Part shown: piece after piece, positions 8,036 through 15,505 of the stretch
Layout of the letters: the number at the start of each line of letters is the position of its first letter
Numbering within the stretch: position 1 is the stretch's first letter
Position numbers and translations under genes: made by a program
The notes under the pieces: model-generated
The model's database searches: none
What the model was told of the DNA's origin: nothing
Seen by the model: the letters and a program-made list of their open reading frames with translations, nothing else
Assembly: GCF_002005225.1 (NCBI RefSeq)
Contig: NZ_CP019724.1
Span: forward strand, 4,729,501-4,793,500
Direction of reading: 5' to 3'
Origin: Streptomyces pactum
Lineage (GTDB): Bacteria > Actinomycetota > Actinomycetes > Streptomycetales > Streptomycetaceae
Length of the DNA: 64,000 bases

Positions 8036-10117
8036 ATGACGTCACCCGACTCCGCCCTGCAGCACGCCCTGGCCCGGGAACGGGCCCACCACGACCACTG
8101 CCGTACCGCCCTCGCCGCCATGGTCGACGGCGCCCGGGAACACGTCGGCACCGGCGAGGACGTCTCCGCCTCCGGTGCCGACGCCGAGGTGCTCGGACAC
8201 CGGCTGCGCAGCCGGGCCAAGGAACTGCGCGAACTGCCCGAGGGGCCGCTGTTCTTCGGGCGGCTGGACTTCGCCGGCCCGGACACCGCCGGTGACCGTC
8301 CGGGGCGGGGACCGCGCCCGGCGGCCGCCGGACAGGCACTGTGCATCGGGCGGCTGCGGATCACCGAGGACCCCGCCGCCCCGCCCCTCGTCGTCGACTG
8401 GCGCGCCCCCGTCTCCCGCGCCTTCTACCAGGCCACCGCCGCCGACCCGCGCGGCGTGGCCGTCCGCCGCCGCTTCGGGTGGGCGCCCGGCAGCCGCGGG
8501 GACTCGGCCGACCTCACCGGCCTGGAGGACGAGCACCTCGGCCGGGGCGAGTCCCGCACGAGCGACATCGTCGCCCGCGAGATCGAACGGCCCCGCGTCG
8601 GACCCATGCGGGACATCGCCGCCACCATCCAGCCCGAGCAGGACGACCTCGTGCGCGCCGGCCTCACCGCCACGGTCTGCGTCCAGGGCGCCCCGGGCAC
8701 CGGCAAGACCGCCGTCGGCCTGCACCGGGCCGCGTACCTCCTCTACACCCACCCGCAGCGCATCCGGCGCGGCGGACTGCTGATCCTCGGACCCAACCCC
8801 ACCTTCCTCTCCTACATCGCCGAAGTACTGCCCTCCCTCGGCGAGACCGGCGTACGGCAGTCCACGCTCCCCCAGGAGATCGCCCGGCACCCCGTCACCG
8901 GCGCCGACGACGAGCGGGCCGCCGCCGTCAAGCACGACGCCCGGATGGCCGAGGTGCTGCGCCGCGCCCTGTACGCGCGCGTGGCCGCCGACGCCGCGGA
9001 CTGCCTCGCCGTGCCGGACGGCTCCTACCGCTGGCGGGTCCCGGCCGACGAGCTGGCCCGGATCGTGGCGGACGTGCGGGACGAGGAGGCGCCGTACACC
9101 GTGGGGCGCGAGCGGGTACGGGCCCGGATCGTGCGGCACCTCCAGGACCAGGCCGAGCGACGGAGCGGGCCGCGGACGGGCGCCTGGGTGCGCCGGATGG
9201 AGCGGGCACGGCCGGTCGGCGCGTACCTCGACTCCGTCTGGCCCCGGGTGCGGCCCGAGGAGGTCCTCGCGCAACTGCTCGGCGACCCCGACGTGCTGGC
9301 GCGGGCGGCCGACGGGCTGCTGGACGACGACGAGCGGAAGGCGTTGCCGTGGACGGCCCGCACCCCGCGGTCGTGGAGGTCGGCTCGCTGGTCCGCCGCC
9401 GACCTGGTCCTCCTCGACGAGATCGCCGGGCTCCTCGAACACCCCCGGGGCTACGGGCACATCGTCGTCGACGAGGCGCAGGACCTCTCCCCGATGGAGT
9501 GCCGGGCCATCGCCCGCCGGGCCGCCTTCGGTTCGCTCACCGTCCTCGGCGACCTGGCCCAGGGGACCACCCCGTGGGCGGCGCGGTCGTGGCGGACGGC
9601 CCTCACGCACCTGGGCCGGCCGGACGCGGCCGTGACGTCGCTGACCACCGGGTTCCGGGTGCCGCGAGCGGTCGTCGGCCTCGCCAACCGGCTGCTGGAA
9701 CGGCTGGACGTGGACGTGCCGCCGGCCCGTTCCCTGCGCGGGGACGGCGAGTTGACGATGCGCCCCGCCGCTCCCGGGAAGGTCGGGGACGCGGTCGTCG
9801 ACGCCGTACGCGGCGCTCTCGCCGGGGAGGGCTCCGTCGCGGTGATCGCCGCCGACGCGGACGTGCCCCGGCTGCGGGGCGCCCTCGGCGCGGCCGGGAT
9901 CGAGGCGGCGGGGCCGCAGGTGCCGGGCGCCCGGGTGGCCGTGGTGCCCGCGAGCGTCGTCAAGGGGCTGGAGTACGACCACGTCGTCGCCGTCGAACCG
10001 GCGGCGATCGCGGAGGCGGAGGGCCCCGGGGGCCGGGGCCTGCACCGGCTGTACGTGGTGCTCACCCGCGCGGTGTCCCGGCTGGACGTGGTGCACGGGC
10101 GGCCCCTGCCGTTCTGA
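8036..10117 (+). CDS. helD: HelD-type superfamily 1 helicase-like ATPase
   Basis: A 693-residue protein of the HelD/HelR family, which bind RNA polymerase and release it from stalled complexes. The N-terminal arm is followed by the family block VVDWRAPVSRAFY (about residue 120). Walker A is GAPGTGKTAVGLH (about 219), Walker B is IVVDEAQDLSPMECRAI (about 478), and the C-terminal helicase motifs include GFRVPRAV and VVLTRAVSRL. The length suits actinobacterial HelD. Family members can protect against rifamycins by displacing drug-bound polymerase. The upstream TetR regulator may control it. The start is the ATG with a leaderless-type promoter. Confidence 0.8.
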   Translation: MTSPDSALQHALARERAHHDHCRTALAAMVDGAREHVGTGEDVSASGADAEVLGHRLRSRAKELRELPEGPLFFGRLDFAGPDTAGDRPGRGPRPAAAGQALCIGRLRITEDPAAPPLVVDWRAPVSRAFYQATAADPRGVAVRRRFGWAPGSRGDSADLTGLEDEHLGRGESRTSDIVAREIERPRVGPMRDIAATIQPEQDDLVRAGLTATVCVQGAPGTGKTAVGLHRAAYLLYTHPQRIRRGGLLILGPNPTFLSYIAEVLPSLGETGVRQSTLPQEIARHPVTGADDERAAAVKHDARMAEVLRRALYARVAADAADCLAVPDGSYRWRVPADELARIVADVRDEEAPYTVGRERVRARIVRHLQDQAERRSGPRTGAWVRRMERARPVGAYLDSVWPRVRPEEVLAQLLGDPDVLARAADGLLDDDERKALPWTARTPRSWRSARWSAADLVLLDEIAGLLEHPRGYGHIVVDEAQDLSPMECRAIARRAAFGSLTVLGDLAQGTTPWAARSWRTALTHLGRPDAAVTSLTTGFRVPRAVVGLANRLLERLDVDVPPARSLRGDGELTMRPAAPGKVGDAVVDAVRGALAGEGSVAVIAADADVPRLRGALGAAGIEAAGPQVPGARVAVVPASVVKGLEYDHVVAVEPAAIAEAEGPGGRGLHRLYVVLTRAVSRLDVVHGRPLPF

Positions 10118-10132
10118 CCCGCCCGGGCCGGG

Positions 10133-11026
10133 TCAGCGCACGGTGATCACCTCGGCGACGCGGGTGAACCCGTCGGTGCCGTGCCCGCGCGCGATGACCC
10201 GCCGGGCCTGCCCCTCGATCACGCGCATCACGCTCGCGTCGATGCCGTGCGCCTCGGAGGCGTGGACGACGTGGGCCATGGTCGAGGCGGCCGAGGTGAT
10301 CGGGTTCAGCTCGCCCGAGTACGTGCCGGCGTCGGTGTCGGCGGCGAACTCGGTGAACAGCGGCGGCAGGATCGCGGCGATGCCCTGGGCGAAGGGGGCC
10401 AGTTCCGCGCCGGTGACACCCTCCGCGCGGGCCACGGCCAGGGCGTGCGCGTAACCCGCCATCGACGTCCAGAAGATGTCGAGCAGCGCGATGTCGTAGG
10501 CCGCGGCCCGGCCGGCGTCCTCACCCAGGTGGGTGTGGCTGCCGCCGAGCGCCGCCAGCACGCCCTGGTGCTCCCGGTACAGCCCCCCGGGGCCGCTGTA
10601 CAGGAACACCGCGTCGTCCGTGCCGATGGTCGGGGTCGGGGTCATGATGGCGCCGTCCAGGTAGCGGACGCCGTGGCGCTCGGCCCACCCGGCGGTGTCC
10701 CGGGCGCGCGCGGGGGTGTCGGCGCTCAGGTTCACGACCGTACGGCCCTTGAGCGCGGCGGTGACGGCGTCCTGGCGCAGTACGGCGTCCGAGGCGTCGT
10801 AGTTCACGACGCAGACGACGGTCAGCGGCGCGGCGGCGACCGCCTCCTCGGCCGACGCCGCCGCGATGGCGCCCCGGGCGACGAGGTCGCCGTCCCGGCC
10901 CGGGGTGCGGTTCCAGACGGCGGTGCGCAGCCCGGCGTCCAGGAACGCGGTGGCCAGCGCCCGGCCCATGGGACCGAGCCCGAGGACGGTGACGGCGGCG
11001 GCAGACTGGTCGGTGTGCACGGACAT
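10133..11026 (-). CDS. NAD(P)-binding oxidoreductase, imine reductase / 3-hydroxyisobutyrate dehydrogenase-like
   Basis: A 297-residue protein. The N-terminal Rossmann domain has VTVLGLGPMGRALATAFLDAG (residues 12-32) and VWNRTPGR, which suggests NADPH binding. The C-terminal helical domain carries GRAAAYDIALLDIFWTSM at the place where beta-hydroxyacid dehydrogenases have the catalytic lysine. The lysine is replaced, as in imine reductases, so reduction of imines or a related substrate is the best guess. It is divergent from the HxlR regulator at 11088, the usual arrangement in which that regulator represses the enzyme. It converges on the helicase gene with only a short gap. Confidence 0.72.
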   Translation of the reverse strand: MSVHTDQSAAAVTVLGLGPMGRALATAFLDAGLRTAVWNRTPGRDGDLVARGAIAAASAEEAVAAAPLTVVCVVNYDASDAVLRQDAVTAALKGRTVVNLSADTPARARDTAGWAERHGVRYLDGAIMTPTPTIGTDDAVFLYSGPGGLYREHQGVLAALGGSHTHLGEDAGRAAAYDIALLDIFWTSMAGYAHALAVARAEGVTGAELAPFAQGIAAILPPLFTEFAADTDAGTYSGELNPITSAASTMAHVVHASEAHGIDASVMRVIEGQARRVIARGHGTDGFTRVAEVITVR

Positions 11027-11087
11027 GCTTCAACTCCCGTAACTTACTGAATGGTTGTGGGGCGATCGCTGATGAGAGGGGCACGGC

Positions 11088-11447
11088 ATGGCACACCGAC
11101 GCCAGGATCCGGACGTCTGTGGGGTGACCGCCGCGATCGCCGTGATCGAGGGCAAGTGGAAGACCACGCTGCTGTGGCTGCTGGAGTCCGGCCCGCACCG
11201 GCCGGCCGAACTGCGCCGGCGGGTGCCCGGCCTCACCGAGAAGGTGCTGACCCAGGCGTTGCGCGAGATGGAGGCAGACGGGCTGGTGGACCGGCGGGTG
11301 TACGACGTGCTTCCGCTGAAGACCGAGTACTCCCTGACCGCGTTCGGCCGCGACCTCGCCGAGGCCCTCTCCCCCCTCTCCGACTGGGGCCACCGCCGCC
11401 TGGACCGGCTGGCCGGTCCGAAGTCCGCCACCCGCGCGGCCTCCTGA
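11088..11447 (+). CDS. HxlR-family winged-helix regulator
   Basis: A 119-residue HxlR/MarR-like protein with the family signature: a conserved cysteine near the N-terminus (DVCGVTAAIAVIEGKWKTTLL), then LRRRVPGLTEKVLTQALREMEADGLV and a wing with YSLTAFGRDL. HxlR proteins bind as dimers between divergent genes and often react to electrophiles or aldehydes. The 61-base gap to the oxidoreductase gene would hold a shared operator. The cysteine near residue 8 could be the sensor, which is inference. Confidence 0.85.
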   Translation: MAHRRQDPDVCGVTAAIAVIEGKWKTTLLWLLESGPHRPAELRRRVPGLTEKVLTQALREMEADGLVDRRVYDVLPLKTEYSLTAFGRDLAEALSPLSDWGHRRLDRLAGPKSATRAAS

Positions 11448-11531
11448 CGCCCGCCTGCCCCTTCAGCTTCGGCCGGGGAGCGGGTGCTGCCAAGTACGCA
11501 CAAAAAAGTGGGTAGGTGACCGGACGGCGCA

Positions 11532-11557
11532 CTATTGCAAGCGGATGCTTGCAATAG
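11532..11557. promoter_or_regulatory. 26-bp perfect palindrome before the XRE gene
   Basis: CTATTGCAAGC (11532-11542) and GCTTGCAATAG (11547-11557) are exact inverted repeats separated by four bases. They end 26 bases before the ATG at 11584. This is the strongest operator-like sequence in the window and is well placed for autoregulation of the XRE repressor downstream. Confidence 0.65.
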
Positions 11558-11583
11558 TTAGCGCGGTGGGGCATCGTGGAGGC

Positions 11584-12105
11584 ATGGCATCGCTCAACGT
11601 CGGCAATCTCGGTGAGTACCTGCGCGAGCAGCGGCGCAGTGCGCAGCTTTCGCTGCGGCAGCTCGCCGACGCCGCGGGCGTGTCCAATCCGTACCTGAGC
11701 CAGATCGAGCGCGGGCTGCGCAAGCCGAGCGCGGAGGTGCTCCAGCAGGTCGCCAAGGCACTGCGGATCTCCGCCGAGACGTTGTACGTGCGCGCCGGGA
11801 TCCTCGACGCCGAGCGGGACCGGGACGACGTGGAGACGCGTGCGGTCGTCCTCGCCGATCCCTCGCTCAACGAGCGGCAGAAGCAGGTGCTGCTCCAGAT
11901 CTACGAGTCGTTCCGCAAGGAGAACGGGTTCGGGGCCGACGCGGCCGACGCGGACGGGGCGACGGCCCGGGACAGACCGGCGGACACCGTGCCGGACGAC
12001 GTGCTGCCGGACGACGTGCTGCCGGACGGCGGTGCCTCCATACCCGGGCACCGCCCCCGTACGACCGGCGGCAGTGACGCCGGCCCGCAGCAGACGGCCG
12101 GATGA
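11584..12105 (+). CDS. XRE-family helix-turn-helix regulator
   Basis: A 173-residue protein. Residues 8-66 are a classic XRE domain (LGEYLREQRRSAQLSLRQLA, then GVSNPYLSQIERGLRKPS). The middle contains NERQKQVLLQIYESF, typical of the actinobacterial relatives of Rv0474, and the tail is disordered and acidic. The ATG at 11584 matches the family N-terminus; an ATG at 11545 lies inside the palindrome and is less likely. The next gene is the HbhA-like gene and then the DUF2516 gene, the same trio as Rv0474-Rv0475-Rv0476 in M. tuberculosis. A perfect palindrome upstream suggests self-repression. Confidence 0.82.
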   Translation: MASLNVGNLGEYLREQRRSAQLSLRQLADAAGVSNPYLSQIERGLRKPSAEVLQQVAKALRISAETLYVRAGILDAERDRDDVETRAVVLADPSLNERQKQVLLQIYESFRKENGFGADAADADGATARDRPADTVPDDVLPDDVLPDGGASIPGHRPRTTGGSDAGPQQTAG

Positions 12106-12185
12106 GCGGGAACGACCGACCGGCCGACCGGGTGCGGGACCACCACGAAACCCTCAGCCGAACGCAATACCGGAGGACCATCACC

Positions 12186-12794
12186 ATGGCCATCACCGAC
12201 GACCTGCGCAAGACCCTCAGCGACCCCACCCCGCTCTACTTCGCCGCGGGCACCGCCGACCTGGCCTTCCAGCAGGCCAAGAAGGTGCCGGTGCTGGTGG
12301 AGCAGCTCCGCGCCGAGGCGCCCTCCCGCATCGAGGCCGTGCGCAACACCGACCCGAAGGCCGTCCAGGAGAAGGCGACGGCCCGCGTCAGGGAGACCCA
12401 GGGCACGCTCCAGGCCAGGGCCAACGAGCTCTTCGGCTCCCTCGACGCCGACTTCAAGAAGCTCGGCGAGACCGCCCAGGACCTCGCGCTGCGCTCGGTC
12501 GGCGTCGCCGCCGAGTACGCCGTCAAGGCCCGGGAGACCTACGAGAAGGTCGCCGAGCGCGGCGAGCAGGCGGTGCGCACCTGGCGCGGCGAGGCCGCCG
12601 ACGGCATCGAGGACATCGCCGAGGAGGTGGAGGAGCTCGCCGTGGCGGTCGAGCCGGGCAAGCCGGCCAAGTCCGAGCCGGTCGAGGTCACCGGCGAGAA
12701 GCCCGCGGCGAAGAAGGCCCCCGCCCCGCGCAAGGCCCCGGCCAGGAAGAGCACCAACGGCACCGCGAAGAAGACGACGCCGCCCGCCAAGTAA
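12186..12794 (+). CDS. HbhA-like coiled-coil protein with basic Lys/Ala-rich tail
   Basis: A 202-residue protein. The first 140 residues are amphipathic helix (LAFQQAKKVPVLVEQLRAEA and further heptads), and the last 40 are rich in K, A and P (KKAPAPRKAPARK), like the heparin-binding tail of mycobacterial HbhA and histone-like C-termini. The ATG at 12186 has GGAGGA seven bases upstream. Mycobacterial HbhA is a surface adhesin that also associates with lipid inclusions. In a soil organism an adhesin role is doubtful, and membrane, lipid or nucleic-acid association is more likely. A strong terminator follows. Confidence 0.72.
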   Translation: MAITDDLRKTLSDPTPLYFAAGTADLAFQQAKKVPVLVEQLRAEAPSRIEAVRNTDPKAVQEKATARVRETQGTLQARANELFGSLDADFKKLGETAQDLALRSVGVAAEYAVKARETYEKVAERGEQAVRTWRGEAADGIEDIAEEVEELAVAVEPGKPAKSEPVEVTGEKPAAKKAPAPRKAPARKSTNGTAKKTTPPAK

Positions 12795-12817
12795 CCGGCG
12801 ACGGGTACCGCGCGTAC

Positions 12818-12860
12818 GGAGAACGGGCCGGGCACCCTTGGGGTGTCCGGCCCGTTCTCC
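12818..12860 (+). terminator. strong hairpin terminator after the HbhA-like gene
   Basis: A 20-bp stem with one G-T mismatch (GGAGAACGGGCCGGGCACCC against 12841-12860) and a three-base loop. It has no T-run, as is common in Streptomyces. It separates the HbhA-like gene from the promoter box at 12864. Confidence 0.75.
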
Positions 12861-12863
12861 GGG

Positions 12864-12869
12864 TACGGT
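12864..12869 (+). promoter_or_regulatory. leaderless-type -10 box (TACGGT)
   Basis: TACGGT ends six bases before a GTG at 12876, the leaderless spacing. It would drive the short leader ORF at 12876 and the DUF2516 gene. Confidence 0.4.
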
Positions 12870-12875
12870 GACCGC

Positions 12876-12914
12876 GTGGAAACGATCCGAGTCTGGTGGT
12901 GGACGTTGTGCTGA
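12876..12914 (+). CDS. possible 12-codon leader peptide with WWW
   Basis: GTG at 12876 opens a 12-codon frame, METIRVWWWTLC, ending in TGA at 12912-12914. The final A is also the first base of the ATG of the DUF2516 gene (TGATG). A -10-like TACGGT is placed for a leaderless transcript starting at this GTG. Three consecutive Trp codons (12894-12902) recall the Streptomyces trp attenuator leader peptides, which also contain WWW. If translated, ribosome passage through it would couple to the next gene. It is also possible that the DUF2516 gene starts at a GTG at 12896 or 12908 and that this frame is chance. Confidence 0.4.
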   Translation: METIRVWWWTLC

Positions 12915-13249
12915 TGCAGGGGTTCGCAGGCTTCATGTGGCTGCTGAGCATCGCCCTGATCCTTTTCAGCGGCTTCGCTTTGATCGACGCCGCCACGCGC
13001 CGTGAGGACGCCTACCGCGCGGCGGACAAGAAGACCAAGCCGTTCTGGCTGGTCATCCTCGGGCTCGCCTTCGTGGTGAACCTGGTCTTCAACATCCTGT
13101 CGTTCCTGCCGATCATCGGGCTCATCGCGACGATCGTGTACATGGTCGACGTACGGCCCGCGCTGCGCGGCCTGCCGGGCGGCGGCCGCAGCACCCGCCG
13201 CGGCTCCAGCAGCGACGGCCCCTACGGCCCGTACAACGGCGGCCGCTGA
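12914..13249 (+). CDS. DUF2516 family membrane protein
   Basis: A 111-residue membrane protein starting MQGFAGFMWLLSIALILFSG. It has two to three hydrophobic helices: residues 3-23, FWLVILGLAFVVNLVFNILSF in the middle, and LPIIGLIATIVYMVDVRPAL. The tail is Gly/Ser/Arg-rich. DUF2516 proteins occur across actinobacteria next to an HbhA-like gene and an XRE regulator, as here. Their role is unknown. I chose the ATG at 12914 because it overlaps the upstream leader frame; GTG codons at 12896 and 12908 are alternatives. Confidence 0.75.
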   Translation: MQGFAGFMWLLSIALILFSGFALIDAATRREDAYRAADKKTKPFWLVILGLAFVVNLVFNILSFLPIIGLIATIVYMVDVRPALRGLPGGGRSTRRGSSSDGPYGPYNGGR

Positions 13250-13265
13250 GGTACGCACGGCTGTG

Positions 13266-13640
13266 CCTCTCGGGGGCGGGGCTCTGGCGTCTCGGGGGCC
13301 GGGGCTCCGGCCTCACGGGGCCGGGCCTCTGGCGTCCCGGTGGTTGCGGCGGTCGGGTGGTTGCGGCGTCCCGGTGGTTGCGGCGGTCGGGCCGCCCAGC
13401 GGTCCTGGCGGTCCGGCCGTCTTCCGGGGTCCTGAGGTTCGGCCGTCTTCCGGGGTCCTGAGGTCCCACCGTCTTCCGGGGCCTTGAGGGTCCGGCCGTC
13501 TTCCGAGGTCCTGGCGGTCCGGCTGTCTTCCGGCGGTCCTGGCGGTCCGGCTGTCTTCCGGCGGTCCTGGCGGTCCGGCCGTCTTCCGAGGTCCTGGCGG
13601 TCCGGTGGTCTCCCGGTGGTCCCGGCCATCCCGGGGGCCG
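13266..13640. repeat. GC-rich tandem repeats, about 30-36 bp units
   Basis: The gap between the DUF2516 gene and the convergent phosphatase gene is filled with imperfect direct repeats built on GTCCTGGCGGTCCGG and GTCTTCCG, at least five copies. All six frames contain long spurious open frames here, but none has protein-like composition or a ribosome site. I see no gene in this stretch. Confidence 0.75.
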
Positions 13641-13655
13641 CGGCGATAGGGCCGC

Positions 13656-15089
13656 TCAGGCCGTCCGGTCCAGCAGAACCACCGCCAGGTCGTCCGCCAG
13701 TTCGCCGCCGTTGAGCTCGCGGACCTCGTTGACGGTCGCCCGCAGCAACTGCTCGCCCTGCAGACCCTCGGCGAACTGGCGGCGGACCATCTCCACCATG
13801 CCGTCCTGGCCGAGCCGCTCCCGGCCCTCGCCGACGTGGCCCTCGATCAGGCCGTCGGTGTAGAGCATCAGGCTCCACTCGGCGCCCAGCTCCACCTGCG
13901 TCCGCGGCCAGCGGGCGCCCGGCAGCAGCCCCAGCGCCGGCCCGTTGTTGTCGTAGGGCAGCAGCCGTGCGGGCGTGCCCGGGCCGGCGACCAGGGGGGC
14001 CGGGTGCCCGGCCAGGCACAGGCCGGCGCGGCGGCCGTCCGGGGCTATGTCCACGGCGCACAGGGTCGCGAAGATCTCGTCGTCCGAGCGCTCGTGCTCC
14101 AGCACCTGCTGCAACGTGCCGAGCAGCTCGTCGCCGCAGAGACCGGCCAGGGTCAGTGCGCGCCAGGCGATCCGCAGCTCCACGCCGAGCGCCGCCTCGT
14201 CCGGACCGTGCCCGCAGACGTCGCCGATCATGGCGTGCACGGTGCCGTCCGGAGTGCGCACGACGTCGTAGAAGTCGCCGCCGAGCAGGGCACGCGAGCG
14301 CCCCGGCCGGTAGCGGGCGGCGAAGCGCAGCGGGGAGCCCTCCAGCAGCGGGGTCGGCAGCAGGCCGCGCTCCAGACGCGCGTTCTCCTGCGCTCGCAGC
14401 CGGCCCTCGGCCAGGCGCCGCTCCGCCGAGTCGGACCGCTTGCGCTCGACGGCGTAGCGGATCGCCCGGCTCAGCAGCCGGCCGTCGAGCTCGTCGCGGA
14501 ACAGGTAGTCCTGGGCGCCGACCGCCACGGCCTCCGCGCCGCGCTCGGCGTCGCTGGAGGACGTCAGCGCGAGTACGGCGTGCCGGGGCGCGAGCTCCAG
14601 CACGTGCCGGAGCACCGCCAGCTCGTCGTCCCCGCTCCCGTCGGATTCTCCGTTGCCGCCGTTGCCGCCGTAGCCGTCGGCGTTCGCGCGGGCCGGGGCG
14701 GGGGCCGACAGGGCGAGGTCCAGCAGGATGCAGTGGACGTCGTCGGTCAGCAGCCGCTCGGCCTCGGTGAGGTTGCGGGCCCTGCGCACGCGGACCGGCT
14801 TGCCGGACTGGTCGAGCAGGTCGGGCACGATCGGCGAGCCGCCCGGATCGTCCTCGATCAGCAGCAGCGTCAGGTTGGTGGGGGCGGCGCTCTCGCGCTG
14901 GTCCTCGGTCTCGTCCGTGGTCTTCTCGCGCTTCTCCGTGGGGTTCTCCCGCCGGGTGGCGGGGTTCTCGGCCGGGTTCGTCCCGGGCGGGGCCTGTTCC
15001 ATGGAAGGGCCGCCATCCGGGGACGCGGCGGGCGCCTGACCACACTCCGCGGCCGGGATCGCCCTCTGCCGCGGTACGGGTACGGGCAT
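13656..15089 (-). CDS. response-regulator receiver fused to PP2C (RsbU-type) phosphatase
   Basis: A 477-residue protein. Residues 1-70 are low-complexity, residues 72-200 are a CheY-like receiver (LLLIEDDPGG, phosphoacceptor region CILLDLALS, LTSSSDAE, AQDYLFRDEL), and residues 250-475 are a PP2C-type Ser/Thr phosphatase of the SpoIIE/RsbU class (LLGGDFYDVV, MIGDVCGHGPDEA, LMLYTDGLIE, DDLAVVLLD). The metal-binding aspartates are present. Such proteins dephosphorylate anti-anti-sigma factors in response to a partner kinase. The receiver contains a long Gly/Asn-rich insert. The ATG at 15089 has GGAAGG upstream. No sensor kinase lies next to it. Confidence 0.85.
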   Translation of the reverse strand: MPVPVPRQRAIPAAECGQAPAASPDGGPSMEQAPPGTNPAENPATRRENPTEKREKTTDETEDQRESAAPTNLTLLLIEDDPGGSPIVPDLLDQSGKPVRVRRARNLTEAERLLTDDVHCILLDLALSAPAPARANADGYGGNGGNGESDGSGDDELAVLRHVLELAPRHAVLALTSSSDAERGAEAVAVGAQDYLFRDELDGRLLSRAIRYAVERKRSDSAERRLAEGRLRAQENARLERGLLPTPLLEGSPLRFAARYRPGRSRALLGGDFYDVVRTPDGTVHAMIGDVCGHGPDEAALGVELRIAWRALTLAGLCGDELLGTLQQVLEHERSDDEIFATLCAVDIAPDGRRAGLCLAGHPAPLVAGPGTPARLLPYDNNGPALGLLPGARWPRTQVELGAEWSLMLYTDGLIEGHVGEGRERLGQDGMVEMVRRQFAEGLQGEQLLRATVNEVRELNGGELADDLAVVLLDRTA

Positions 15090-15359
15090 CGTCTTGGTTT
15101 CCTTCCCTCCCCCCGAGGGCATGGCGGGGCGAGGGACCTCGACCCACCGACGGGGACCATAGCGGGTGACGGCGCCGCTGCGGAATGGTCCAGAACACGC
15201 CGGGCGGCCATCGGCCACTGTCATATGCCGCGTTCCGTACCGCAGTTGGACACGTCGACCCGGGGTCGGGGATGACGAACGTCACGCGGGGCGGGACACC
15301 GGGCGTGGACTGGGTCACGTGGCCCGTTTCACGTCCCGGCCCGTGGCCCGTGGCCCGTG

Positions 15360-15505
15360 TCACTCGGCTACCCGGCGGCGGACACGCCCCGTGTCACTGC
15401 GGGGTGCCGTGCCCGTGTCACTGCGGGGGTGCCGTGCCCGAGTCACTCCGAGGACGCCGTGCCCGAGTCACTGTGACGGTGCCGTGCCCGTGTCCGGTCG
15501 TACCA
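15360..15505. repeat. tandem repeats around the 3' end of the NlpC/P60 gene
   Basis: Units of about 24-28 bases containing GCCGTGCCCGnGTCACTnnG occur about five times from 15360 to 15500, partly overlapping the end of the convergent gene at 15468. The rest of the gap, 15090-15359, holds the upstream region of the phosphatase gene and I see no coding sequence in it. Confidence 0.65.

Noticed and set aside
13266..13640. Tandem repeats resembling a CRISPR array
   Set aside because: Units are imperfect and adjacent, without unique spacers and without cas genes.
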